From Burkholderiaceae bacterium (lineage in GTDB: Bacteria > Pseudomonadota > Gammaproteobacteria > Burkholderiales > Burkholderiaceae_E): DNA of 44,461 bases. The notes under the pieces were generated by a model. It worked only from the letters and a program-made list of their open reading frames with translations, was not told the DNA's origin and made no database searches. The position numbers and the translations under genes were made by a program. This document shows positions 22,786 to 30,380 of the stretch, piece by piece; the first letter of the stretch is position 1; every line of letters starts with the position of its first letter. The stretch covers positions 1-44,461 of the forward strand of contig JAHBZV010000023.1 in NCBI GenBank assembly GCA_019635275.1. The letters run 5' to 3'.

Positions 22786-23168
22786 GTGGCGGAGATCGTG
22801 CCCGTCCGGGGGCAGCCGGACGTGCGAGTGCCGTGGCCGTGATGGCGCGGCCGCGCGTGCAGATCGGCGCGGCGATCGCGCTCGGCCCCGGCAAGATCGA
22901 CCTGTTGCGCGCCGTCGATCGAGAGCGCTCGATCTCCGCCGCGGCGCGCACGATGGGCCTCACGTACAAGCGGGCCTGGCTGCTGATCGATTCGCTGAAC
23001 CAGGGATTCGGTCGTCCGGTGGTCGCCGCGACGGCCGGCGGGCGAGGCGGCGGCGGCGCCGTGCTCACGCTGCTTGGCGAAGCACTCGTGGCGCGATACG
23101 CGGCGCTGGAGTCGCGGCTGGGCGAAGCCTGCGAGGCGGAGTTGCGCGCGTTCGTCGACCTGCCCTGA
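22782..23168 (+). CDS. ModE N-terminal-type winged-helix regulator (no molybdate-binding domain)
   Basis: 128 residues. After about 25 residues comes the ModE/LysR-type winged helix: 'LGPGKIDLLRAVDRERSISAAARTMGLTYKRAWLLIDSLNQGFGRPVV', then a Gly-rich wing and 'LTLLGEALVARYAALE'. E. coli ModE (about 262 residues) has two C-terminal Mop/TOBE domains that bind molybdate; they are absent here, as in other one-domain ModE proteins. How molybdate is sensed is therefore open. The GTG at 22782 is preferred over the ATG at 22842 because AAGGAG lies at proper spacing and it overlaps the modC stop. Likely repressor acting on the Mo-box upstream of modA. Confidence 0.85.
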   Translation: MSGGDRARPGAAGRASAVAVMARPRVQIGAAIALGPGKIDLLRAVDRERSISAAARTMGLTYKRAWLLIDSLNQGFGRPVVAATAGGRGGGGAVLTLLGEALVARYAALESRLGEACEAELRAFVDLP

Positions 23169-23190
23169 ATGCGGCGAGCGCGGCGCAGGG

Positions 23191-23213
23191 CATAATCCGG
23201 GGGCTTTCCCCGG
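23191..23213 (+). promoter_or_regulatory. dusA -10 element and leader hairpin at the ribosome-site position
   Basis: CATAAT (23191-23196) is a good -10. Directly after it CCGGGG (23197-23202), loop GCTTT and CCCCGG (23208-23213) form a perfect 6-bp stem ending 6 nt before the ATG, where a Shine-Dalgarno sequence is expected; none is seen. It may alternatively be the end signal of the mod operon, which stops 22 nt earlier. Confidence 0.45.
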
Positions 23214-23219
23214 CCGACC

Positions 23220-24224
23220 ATGAGTCCACACCGCTTCTGCGTGGCGCCGATGCTCGATCACACCGATCGGCATTGCCGCTACTTCCATCGGCAATTGAGC
23301 CGTCACGCACGGCTATACACCGAGATGGTGACCACCGGCGCGCTGCTGCACGGGCCGCGCGAGCGGCTGCTGCGCTTCGACGAGGCCGAGCATCCGGTCG
23401 CGCTGCAACTGGGCGGCAGCGAGCCGGCAGAGCTCGCGCAGGCGGCTCTCCTCGGCGAGCAGGCCGGCTACGACGAGATCGACCTGAACTGCGGCTGCCC
23501 GAGCGAGCGCGTGCAGCGCGGCTCGTTCGGCGCGTGCCTGATGGCCGAGCCGAGGCTGGTGGCCGACTGCGTGCAGGCGATGCGCGACGCGGTGTCGATT
23601 CCGGTCACGGTCAAGCACCGGATCGGCCTGGACCGGGTCGAGGACTACGGCTTCGTGCGCGACTTCGTCGGGACGGTGTCGCAGGCCGGTTGCGAGGTGT
23701 TCATCGTGCACGCGCGCAACGCCTGGCTGAAGGGGCTGAGCCCGCGCGAGAACCGCACCGTGCCGCCGCTGCGCTACGAGACGGTGGCCCGGCTCAAGCG
23801 CGATTTCCCGAGCCTGACGATCGTGCTCAACGGCGGGCTGCGAGACCATGCGACCTCGATCGCCCAACTGTCGCAGGTCGACGGCGTGATGATCGGCCGC
23901 GAGGCCTGCGACAATCCGTGGATGCTGGCCGAGGTCGACGTGCGCTACTTCGGGCAACCGGCGCCGCACGCCACGCGCGAGGAGGCGGTCGACGCGATGC
24001 GAGGGTACCTGTCGCGCGAGGTCGCGGCCGGCGTGCCGGCGCGCGCCGTGGTGCGGCCGATGATCGGCCTGTTCAACGGATTGCCGGGGGCGCGAAACTG
24101 GCGTCGCGCGCTCAGCGATCCTTCGTTGCTGGAGTCTGCGGGGCCACGGATCCTGGATCGGGCGCTCCAGGCGATGCGCGCGCCGAGCGGCGCACCTCGC
24201 GCACGTACAGAAGAATTCCAGTGA
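23220..24224 (+). CDS. dusA: tRNA-dihydrouridine synthase A
   Basis: 334 residues. FMN enzyme that reduces uridine in the D-loop of tRNA. 'CVAPMLDHTDRHCRYFHRQLS', 'YTEMVTTGALLHG', 'IDLNCGCPSERVQRGSFGACLM' (catalytic Cys93) and 'HARNAWLKGLSPRENRTVPPLRYE' are DusA-specific. Start at 23220 (MSPHRFCVAPMLD). Its last ~37 codons overlap the 3' end of the convergent DUF2069 gene by 113 bp; the C-terminal 'RAPSGAPRARTEEFQ' lies beyond the conserved core. Confidence 0.95.
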   Translation: MSPHRFCVAPMLDHTDRHCRYFHRQLSRHARLYTEMVTTGALLHGPRERLLRFDEAEHPVALQLGGSEPAELAQAALLGEQAGYDEIDLNCGCPSERVQRGSFGACLMAEPRLVADCVQAMRDAVSIPVTVKHRIGLDRVEDYGFVRDFVGTVSQAGCEVFIVHARNAWLKGLSPRENRTVPPLRYETVARLKRDFPSLTIVLNGGLRDHATSIAQLSQVDGVMIGREACDNPWMLAEVDVRYFGQPAPHATREEAVDAMRGYLSREVAAGVPARAVVRPMIGLFNGLPGARNWRRALSDPSLLESAGPRILDRALQAMRAPSGAPRARTEEFQ

Positions 24225-24522
24225 ACGCGAGCGTCGCAAGGCCGATCTCGATGATCGCCAGCGGCACGCTCGGACCGCGATCGGAAGTCGCCCTCACGAG
24301 CCCCTCGGCGAGGTACGCGAGCACCAGCATCGACCACCACTGGTAGGTGCGCACGCGGCCGCGCAACAGCGACGGCAGCGCGAACACGAGGGGCACCACC
24401 TTCAGCGACAATGCCGAGCCGCCCGGGCGCAGCGGCGCCAGCCAGAATTCCCAGGCGAGGCCGAGCGCGATCAGGGCGACGAACGAGGCGACCACGAGGC
24501 GGCGGAGCGCGGCGAGCAACAT
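24112..24522 (-). CDS. DUF2069 family membrane protein
   Basis: 136 residues with three or four TM segments (about 10-28, 40-55, 62-78, 88-108) and the DUF2069 pattern: 'WEFWLAPLRPGGSALSLKVVPLVFALPSLLRGRVRTYQWWSMLVLAYLAEGLVRA'. Inner membrane, function unknown. The C-terminal ~28 residues (Ala/Pro/Ser-rich) are encoded antisense to dusA. A perfect TATAAT lies 8 nt upstream of the ATG, so the mRNA is probably leaderless. Confidence 0.85.
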   Translation of the reverse strand: MLLAALRRLVVASFVALIALGLAWEFWLAPLRPGGSALSLKVVPLVFALPSLLRGRVRTYQWWSMLVLAYLAEGLVRATSDRGPSVPLAIIEIGLATLAFTGILLYVREVRRSARASPGAPDPGSVAPQTPATKDR

Positions 24523-24530
24523 GGTTGCGG

Positions 24531-24538
24531 ATTATAGA
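24531..24538. promoter_or_regulatory. Overlapping divergent -10 elements for DUF2069 and YihY genes
   Basis: Only 24 bp separate the two start codons. TATAAT on the minus strand (24536-24531) and TATAGA on the plus strand (24533-24538) share four base pairs, and each lies exactly 8 nt before its ATG. The -35 regions would fall inside the opposite gene; no clear consensus is seen there. Both transcripts would start at or within about 2 nt of the ATG. Confidence 0.55.
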
Positions 24539-24546
24539 TACGCTCG

Positions 24547-25887
24547 ATGACGATTCCGGATCCACTCGCGAACGAGGTCGATGCGGCGCGCCCCCCGGGC
24601 CGGTCGTTCCTGCAGTCCGTGCTCGCGCTCGCCCGCGCGATGGGCCGTCAGGCTCGCCAGCTGCAACTGCCCCAGGCCGCCGGCAGCCTGGCCTTCCTGT
24701 CGCTGCTGGCGATCGTGCCGATGTTCTCGATCGTCTTCGCGGTAACCACGGCGTCGCCGGCCTTCGGTCGCCTGCGCGAGGCGCTGCAGAAGTTCCTGCT
24801 GTCCAACCTGTTCCCGGCGGCGATCAGCAACACGGTGATCGACCACCTGAACCAGTTCGCGGCGAAGGCCAACGAGCTGTCGCTGATCGGCACGGTGGCG
24901 TTCCTGCTGACCGCCTTCGTCGCGCTGGTCACCATCGAGCGCGCCCTCAACCGGATCTGGGGCGCCGACCGGCCGCGGCCGCTGGCCAACCGGCTGACGC
25001 TGTACTGGATGCTGCTCACGCTCGGGCCACTGTTGCTGGGCGCCTACCTGGCGGTGCACGGCATGGTGGCGACGGCCTGGCTGCGCGGCGCCGACCTGCG
25101 CGAGTTGCGCAGCGTCTGGTTCGTGATCCTGCCCTGGATCACCACGGTCGGCGGCCTGATGCTGCTCTATCGCCTGCTGCCCAGCGCCACGGTGCGCTGG
25201 CGCGAGGCGCTGGCTGGCGCGCTGCTCGCGGCGATGATCTTCGAGCTGCTGCGCAGCCTGCTCGGCTGGTACGTGGCGCGCCTGCCGACCTACACGGTTG
25301 TCTACGGCACCTTCTCGGCGCTCCCGGTGTTCCTGCTGTGGTTGTCGCTCGGATGGATGGCCTTGCTCGCCGGCGCGCTGCTGGCCGCGAATCTTCGATT
25401 CTGGGGACAGCCGGGCGAACCGCACCTGTCGCGCACGCCGGCCGAGCGCTTTCACGACGTGCACGGCGCGCTGCTCGCGATGCGCAGCACGCTCGGCGGC
25501 GACCGCCACGGCGCGCTGCCGGTGCAGCGCCTGGCGCCGATGCTCGATCACGATCCGCAGCGCGCCAGCCAGGCTGCGCTGCTGCTGGCGCGGCTCGGTT
25601 ACGTCACCCGATTTGTCTCGATCGGCGAGCCGGGCGCGTCGCGCGAGGCGCCGGCGACGCGCCGCTCGCAGATGGCGCTGCGGTGGGCCCGGCGCTGGTC
25701 CGCGGCGCGTCCCGACGCCGAGTCGATCTGGTCGGAGCGCTGGGCCTGGGCGGACGATCCGCGCACGATGACGGCGCGCGCGCTGTTCGAGGAGATCTGG
25801 CAGCCGGGCGGCCAGGCGCCGGCCGCGGCGGGGCCGTTCGCGGCACCGTTCCTCGACGAGCCGCTGGTCGACGGCGCGCGGGCCTGA
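24547..25887 (+). CDS. YihY/BrkB family membrane protein
   Basis: 446 residues. The N-terminal ~285 residues contain six TM segments with family features: 'AAGSLAFLSLLAIVPMFSIVFA', 'NELSLIGTVAFLLTAFVALVTIERALNRIW', 'LLPSATVRWREALAGALLAAMIFELLR' and 'YVARLPTYTVVYGTFSALPVFLLWLSLGWMALLAGALLAA'. A soluble C-terminal tail (290-446) resembles the regulatory/winged-helix-like tail of betaproteobacterial members. Formerly called ribonuclease BN, which is now considered wrong; the physiological role is unsettled. Its stop lies one base from the stop of the convergent hydrolase gene. Confidence 0.92.
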   Translation: MTIPDPLANEVDAARPPGRSFLQSVLALARAMGRQARQLQLPQAAGSLAFLSLLAIVPMFSIVFAVTTASPAFGRLREALQKFLLSNLFPAAISNTVIDHLNQFAAKANELSLIGTVAFLLTAFVALVTIERALNRIWGADRPRPLANRLTLYWMLLTLGPLLLGAYLAVHGMVATAWLRGADLRELRSVWFVILPWITTVGGLMLLYRLLPSATVRWREALAGALLAAMIFELLRSLLGWYVARLPTYTVVYGTFSALPVFLLWLSLGWMALLAGALLAANLRFWGQPGEPHLSRTPAERFHDVHGALLAMRSTLGGDRHGALPVQRLAPMLDHDPQRASQAALLLARLGYVTRFVSIGEPGASREAPATRRSQMALRWARRWSAARPDAESIWSERWAWADDPRTMTARALFEEIWQPGGQAPAAAGPFAAPFLDEPLVDGARA

Positions 25888-25888
25888 G

Positions 25889-26743
25889 TCAGCCCCGGCC
25901 GGCGGGGTTTGCAGCGGGCAGCGGCGCGGCGAGGAAGTCGCGCAGCGCCGCGAGCAGCAGGTCGGGTCGCTCGCTCATGATCGAGTGGCCACAGTCGGCG
26001 ATCTCGACCACGCCCGGCGCCGGCAGGCCTGCCGCGGCGGCGCGCGCGCGGCAGCGCTCGAGGAGCTCGCGCGCCTGGCGCGGCGCCGTCATCGAGTCGC
26101 GCTGGGCGAGCACGAACAGCGAAGGGCACGCCAGGGCGTCGGCGGCGTCGAGTCCGCCGCGATAGGCATTGCACGCGGTGAAGTCGGTGAGCAGCACGCC
26201 CGGCCGCTGCCGCTCCATCAGTCGGCGGTTCTGCACGAAGATCGAGAAGCCCGGCCCGGGGGCGCCGGGGCGCGCGTTGATCGTCGAGTGCGACCAGAAG
26301 TTGATCATGTCGAGTGCGCTCGGCTCGTCGTCGCGCGCAGCCTCGAGCAGCGCGTCGGAGACCCTCATCGGGTAGGCGACGGCGACCATCGCGACGCGTT
26401 CGATCCGCTGCGGCGCGCGCGCGGCCGCCTCGAGCGCGACCAGCGATCCCATGCTGTGGCCGACGAGCGAGGCGCGCGCGACGCCCGCTGCATCGAGCAG
26501 CGCGAGCAGCCAGTCGGCGAGCGCTTCGACCGAGCCGATCGCGGCACCGCCGCTGCGCCCGTGCCCCGGCAGGTCGGGCGCCAGGACCGCGAAGCCGTGG
26601 TGCGCGAGGTAGCGCGACTGAAGCGCCCACACGCTGTGGTCGTGCTCGGCGCCGTGGATGAACACGACGACGGGCCGCGACGGGTCGAAGGGGCGGCCGC
26701 CGGAGTAGGCGTAGGCGGGCGTGGCGTTGACGTCGACGAGCAT
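25889..26743 (-). CDS. Alpha/beta-fold hydrolase
   Basis: 284 residues. Oxyanion motif 'FIHGAEHD' (30-31), nucleophile elbow GHSMGS with Ser97, probable acid Asp216 ('VLAQRDSMTA') and catalytic His253 ('ADCGHSIMSE') form a complete triad with a cap domain around 130-190. It lacks a signal peptide, so it is cytoplasmic. Substrate unknown. At 284 residues and with these motifs it is not MetX, although it sits 45 nt downstream of metY on the same strand and may be co-transcribed. Confidence 0.88.
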   Translation of the reverse strand: MLVDVNATPAYAYSGGRPFDPSRPVVVFIHGAEHDHSVWALQSRYLAHHGFAVLAPDLPGHGRSGGAAIGSVEALADWLLALLDAAGVARASLVGHSMGSLVALEAAARAPQRIERVAMVAVAYPMRVSDALLEAARDDEPSALDMINFWSHSTINARPGAPGPGFSIFVQNRRLMERQRPGVLLTDFTACNAYRGGLDAADALACPSLFVLAQRDSMTAPRQARELLERCRARAAAAGLPAPGVVEIADCGHSIMSERPDLLLAALRDFLAAPLPAANPAGRG

Positions 26744-26788
26744 GGGTGGGGAATCGGTTCGCGAGGGTCGCGCCTGGCTTGCGCCGCC

Positions 26789-28093
26789 TCAGGTCCTGGG
26801 GGCGCGCGCGGCGGCCTTGAACGCGGACTCGAGGTCGGCGATCAGGTCGGCAGGGTCTTCCAGGCCGATCGACAGCCGCAGCGTGCCTTCGCCGATGCCT
26901 GCCGCCGCGAGCGCCTGGTCGTCCATCCGGAAATGCGTGGTCGAGGCCGGATGGATCACCAGCGAGCGCGCGTCGCCGACGTTGGCCAGGTGCGAGAACA
27001 GGCGCAGCGCCTCGACGAAGCGGCGCCCGGCGGCACGGTCGCCGTTCAGGTCGAAGCTGAAGACAGCACCGCAGCCGCGCGGCATCAGGCGGCGCGCGAG
27101 CGCGTGGTCGGGGTGGTCGGGCAGGGCCGGGTACGACACCCGCGACACCATCGGGTGCCCCGCGAGGAACTGCGCAATCCGCTCGGCGCTGGCGACGTGG
27201 CGCGCCATGCGCAGCGGCAGCGTCTCGATGCCCTGCAGGATCTGGAACGCGTTCATCGGGCTCAGGCAGGCGCCGAAGTCGCGCAGTCCCTCGCGGCGCG
27301 CCCGCAGCAGGAACGGCGCGACCGTCGACTCCTCGCTGAACACCATGCCGTGGAAGCCCGCGTACGGCTCGGTGAGCTCGGGAAAGCGCCCCGACGCGTC
27401 CCAGTCGAAGCGGCCGATGTCGACCAGCAGGCCGCCGACGACCGTGCCGTGCCCGCACAGGAACTTGGTCGCCGAGTGGTACACCAGGTCGGCGCCGAGT
27501 TCACCGGGGCGGATGAGGTACGGTGTGGTGAAGGTCGAGTCGACCAGCAGCGGAACGCGATGCGCGTGCGCGATCGCGGCGACCGTGGGAATGTCGAGCA
27601 CGTCGAGCCCCGGGTTGCCCAGCGTCTCGCCGAGCAGCAGGCGGGTCTCGGGGCGCAGCGCCGCGCGCCAGGCATCGGGGTTGCGAGGGTCGACGAACGT
27701 GGTCTCGATGCCGAAGCGACGCAGCGTGTAGTCGAGCAGGTTGTGCGAGCCGCCGTAGAGCGCGCGCGAGGCGACGACGTGCGACCCCGCCCCGGCCAGC
27801 GTCGCGATCGCCAGGTGCAGCGCCGCCTGGCCGCTGGCGGTCGCGACCGCACCGACGCCCGCTTCGAGCGCCGCAATGCGCTCCTCGAGCACCGACACGG
27901 TCGGATTGCTGATCCGCGAGTAGACGTGCCCCGACTGCTCCATGTTGAACAGCGACGCCGCATGGTCGGAATCGCGGAACACGAACGCCGTCGACAGGTA
28001 GATCGGCGTTGCGCGCGCGCCGGTCTCGCGGTCGGGCGCGGCACCGGCGTGCAGCGACAGCGTGTCGAAGGCGTAGTAGTCGCGCTGGCTCAT
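26789..28093 (-). CDS. metY: O-acetylhomoserine aminocarboxypropyltransferase (sulfhydrylase)
   Basis: 434 residues. PLP-dependent Cys/Met-metabolism family: 'DTLSLHAG', 'YSRISNPTVSVLEERIAALEAG', 'GNPGLDVLDIP', Asp185 ('LLVDSTFTTPYL') and the PLP lysine Lys210 in 'HSATKFLCGHG'. The length (about 430) and 'TLSLHAGAAPDRETGARATPIY' favour MetY over the shorter MetZ. It makes homocysteine from O-acetylhomoserine and sulfide in the cytoplasm. The start MSQRDYYAFD is fixed by family similarity; the frame continues far upstream without meaning. No SAM riboswitch is recognised in its leader. Confidence 0.93.
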   Translation of the reverse strand: MSQRDYYAFDTLSLHAGAAPDRETGARATPIYLSTAFVFRDSDHAASLFNMEQSGHVYSRISNPTVSVLEERIAALEAGVGAVATASGQAALHLAIATLAGAGSHVVASRALYGGSHNLLDYTLRRFGIETTFVDPRNPDAWRAALRPETRLLLGETLGNPGLDVLDIPTVAAIAHAHRVPLLVDSTFTTPYLIRPGELGADLVYHSATKFLCGHGTVVGGLLVDIGRFDWDASGRFPELTEPYAGFHGMVFSEESTVAPFLLRARREGLRDFGACLSPMNAFQILQGIETLPLRMARHVASAERIAQFLAGHPMVSRVSYPALPDHPDHALARRLMPRGCGAVFSFDLNGDRAAGRRFVEALRLFSHLANVGDARSLVIHPASTTHFRMDDQALAAAGIGEGTLRLSIGLEDPADLIADLESAFKAAARAPRT

Positions 28094-28182
28094 CGGTGCT
28101 CGCTCGGTGAGAGGACGCCCGGCAGGGGCCCTGCACGGGCCACGAGGGCCACCGATCCTAGCATGGCCCTCGGGGGCTGCCG

Positions 28183-28204
28183 CCGGCGCCCGGGCCGGCG
28201 CCGG
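28183..28204. other. GC hairpin in the metY / chemosensory operon gap
   Basis: CCGGCGCC (28183-28190), loop CGGGCC, GGCGCCGG (28197-28204): a perfect 8-bp stem in the 219-bp region between two divergent genes. In a divergent region it is not a terminator; it could be structural. The rest of this gap shows no strong promoter hexamers. Confidence 0.3.
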
Positions 28205-28312
28205 CCGTCGGTCGGCGCGTGGCGGCGGCGGAACACGCACCGGGCCGCGACTTGGGTTCGGGCGCGTCTCAAGCGACAATGACGGGCAACCCACGACCCT
28301 GACGCCACAGCC

Positions 28313-29518
28313 ATGCCCAGCAGACCGGTCTATCGCGTGGCCGCGGCCGGTCTCGATCCGCGCGACGTGCGGCTGATCGAGATCGTCTTCAAGCACAGCC
28401 AGTACAACCGCTTCGAGTTCGTGCTCGAGCAGCGGCTCGTGCCCGAAACCGTCGACCTCCTGATCGTCAACCCGGTCGAGTCCGAGGGGCTGCGTGCGGT
28501 TGCGCGGCTGCGCACGCTCGGTCGCGACGTGCCGGTGATCTCGGCAGTGCCGCGCGGCGTGCCCAGCAGCGCGCGACATGCGATCTCGATCGACCGCCTC
28601 ACCCTGCAATTGCTGCCGATCCTGAACCGGGTGGTCGAGATGGAGATGCTGGCGCCCGATGCGCGGCCGACGGCGGCCATCGGTCCGGCGGCGCCGCTGG
28701 CGGCAGGGCAGGCGGCAGGGCAGGCGGCGGCGCCCGGCGAGGCGGCGCCGCGTACCGAGGGCGTCGATCAGCCGGCGGAGTCGGGTCGACCCCACGCCGA
28801 CCGATCGCGTGCCGACCAGCCGACGCGCGATTTCCTTCGTGAGGCCGGGCGGCTCTCGCGCGAAGGTGACAGCGCTCGCGGCACGGCGGCCGCGCCGGCC
28901 GAGCGGGCGCAACCCGATCAGGCCGCCCAGCCGTCGGCCCACGCCGCGACGCAGTCCGGTGCAGCGGCCGGCTCGAATCTCGTCGCCTTTCCGCTCGTAG
29001 GCGATTCGCCGGCGCCGCAGGTCCGGGTGCTGGTGGTCGACGACAGCCCGACGGTACGCAAGCAGCTGTCGCTGGCCTTCGCGCGCATGCGGGTCGAATG
29101 CGATGCCGTGGGGAGCGCCGCGGAAGCGCTTCAGCGCCTCGGCGAGCATCACTACGACCTGGCGCTGGTCGACGTCGTGATGCCCGACGTCGACGGCTAC
29201 AAGCTCACGCGGCAGATCCGGCGCAAGCACCCGGGCACGCCGGTCATCATCCTCACCAGCCGCTCGTCGCCGTTCGATCTTGCGCGCGGCGCGCTGGCCG
29301 GATGCGGCAGCTACCTGGTCAAGCCGGTGCCCCTCAGGCAACTCGAGGCCGCGATCGTCAAGCAGTTGCGCCGCTCGCTGGCGATCGACGACCTGCGCGG
29401 GCTCATCCGGCTGAGCAGCGACGTGCCGCCTCGGGTGGCGCAGCCGCAGCGGCCGGCAACGGCATCCGCGCGCGACGGCGAGGCCGGCAGGTCGTCGCCG
29501 AGGTCGGCCGGACAGTGA
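28313..29518 (+). CDS. Response regulator with N-terminal pseudo-receiver (PilG-like position)
   Basis: 401 residues. C-terminal receiver (about 237-358): acidic Asp243-Asp244, phosphoacceptor Asp287 ('LALVDVVMPDVDGY'), Thr315 and Lys337 ('YLVKPV'). Residues 5-112 have the alternating pattern of a receiver ('YRVAAAGL', 'RFEFVLEQ', 'VDLLIVNPVES', 'DVPVISAVP') with Asn53 where the phosphoacceptor would be, so a pseudo-receiver is likely. They are joined by an Ala/Pro/Gln-rich linker (113-230). It is the first gene of the chemosensory operon, where ~130-residue PilG normally sits. No output DNA-binding domain. The GTG of the next gene overlaps its stop. Confidence 0.82.
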   Translation: MPSRPVYRVAAAGLDPRDVRLIEIVFKHSQYNRFEFVLEQRLVPETVDLLIVNPVESEGLRAVARLRTLGRDVPVISAVPRGVPSSARHAISIDRLTLQLLPILNRVVEMEMLAPDARPTAAIGPAAPLAAGQAAGQAAAPGEAAPRTEGVDQPAESGRPHADRSRADQPTRDFLREAGRLSREGDSARGTAAAPAERAQPDQAAQPSAHAATQSGAAAGSNLVAFPLVGDSPAPQVRVLVVDDSPTVRKQLSLAFARMRVECDAVGSAAEALQRLGEHHYDLALVDVVMPDVDGYKLTRQIRRKHPGTPVIILTSRSSPFDLARGALAGCGSYLVKPVPLRQLEAAIVKQLRRSLAIDDLRGLIRLSSDVPPRVAQPQRPATASARDGEAGRSSPRSAGQ

Positions 29519-29901
29519 AGACGGGCATGCACGACGACTCCCTCACTGCACTGGTGGTCGACGACCAGGCCACCGCACGCGAGCGCATGACGACCATCCT
29601 CGCCGACGCCGGCTGGCGCGTGAGCACCGCGGGCAGCGCGGCCGAGGCGCTGGAGAAGGCGCGTGCCGAGCGCCCGTCGATCATCTTCATGGACATCGTG
29701 ATGCCGGGCATGGACGGCTATCAGGCGTGCCGCAAGCTCGCGGTCGATCCGCTCACGCGGGCCATCCCGGTGGTGTTCGTTTCGACCAAGTGCCAGCGCG
29801 CCGACCAGGTGTGGGCGCGCATGCAGGGCGGCAAGGCGCTCATCGGCAAGCCGTTCAGCGACGCGCAGGTCCTCGACGCATTGAGGTTCGCGGCCCGATG
29901 A
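29515..29901 (+). CDS. pilH: PilH-like single-domain response regulator
   Basis: 128 residues, receiver only: Asp16-Asp17, phosphoacceptor Asp60 ('IIFMDIVMPGMDGYQACR'), Ser90-Thr91 and Lys112 ('IGKPF'). CheY-like proteins of this kind act on the pilus motors or as phosphate sinks in Pil-Chp systems. GTG at 29515 overlaps the previous stop (GTGA); an ATG four codons on (29527) is an alternative. Its stop overlaps the next ATG. The name rests on operon position as well as sequence. Confidence 0.82.
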   Translation: MKTGMHDDSLTALVVDDQATARERMTTILADAGWRVSTAGSAAEALEKARAERPSIIFMDIVMPGMDGYQACRKLAVDPLTRAIPVVFVSTKCQRADQVWARMQGGKALIGKPFSDAQVLDALRFAAR

Positions 29902-30377
29902 CGCCGCGATCGTCCGACGATGCCGGCGCCGTGCCGTTGCCTGCCGCGCGCTTCGGCGCCCGACTGGGCGGCGTCGGGGTGGCGCTGCCGGTGGGCACTG
30001 CGCTCGAGTTCGTGGCCGACGCCGCGATCTATCCGCTGCCGCTCGCTCCGGCCCGGATCGCCGGCCTGATGCAGTTGCGCGGCCAGCCGCTGGTCGTGCT
30101 CGACCCTTCGACCGAGCCGGCTGCGGCCACGGCGATGCGCCGTCGCGACGTGCTGGTGGTGGGCAAGCCGCCGCAGGCCGCCGCCCTGCTGGTGGACGGG
30201 CCGCCGCAGGCACTTGTCGACGCAAGCTGGCAGCCGGTCGACGAGCGCCTGCCCGATTGCCCGTTCGCGTCCGCGCTCGATGGCGTGGGTCGCGAGCCGG
30301 CACAGCGCGGCGGCCCGGGCGAGGTCTGGTACGAGGCCGATCCCGAGCGCCTGTTCGAGGCGCTGGCGCGGAGCTGA
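29898..30377 (+). CDS. pilI: CheW-like coupling protein (PilI-type)
   Basis: 159 residues. CheW fold pattern: 'RFGARLGGVGVALPVGTALEFVADAAIYPLPLAPARIAGLMQLRGQPLVVLDP', with the conserved RG in 'LRGQPL' and a C-terminal half ending 'EVWYEADPERLFEAL'. It links the MCP and the CheA-type kinase in a membrane array. ATGA overlap with the upstream regulator; 3 nt before the MCP gene. Divergent in sequence from CheW of flagellar systems. Confidence 0.82.
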   Translation: MTPRSSDDAGAVPLPAARFGARLGGVGVALPVGTALEFVADAAIYPLPLAPARIAGLMQLRGQPLVVLDPSTEPAAATAMRRRDVLVVGKPPQAAALLVDGPPQALVDASWQPVDERLPDCPFASALDGVGREPAQRGGPGEVWYEADPERLFEALARS

Positions 30378-30380
30378 CCG

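Noticed and set aside
22842-23168. ATG 22842 as start of the ModE-like protein
   Set aside because: It lacks the AAGGAG ribosome site and the overlap with modC that the GTG at 22782 has; it still cannot be fully excluded.
25889-26743. MetX (homoserine O-acetyltransferase) for the alpha/beta hydrolase next to metY
   Set aside because: Too short, lacks the MetX N-terminal 'GGPLNAGGDNVVLVCHALTG'-type region, and looks like a generic hydrolase.
28094-28312. Possible SAM or SAH riboswitch in the metY leader
   Set aside because: Looked for the conserved cores of SAM-I, SAM-II and SAH riboswitches; only simple GC hairpins are present.
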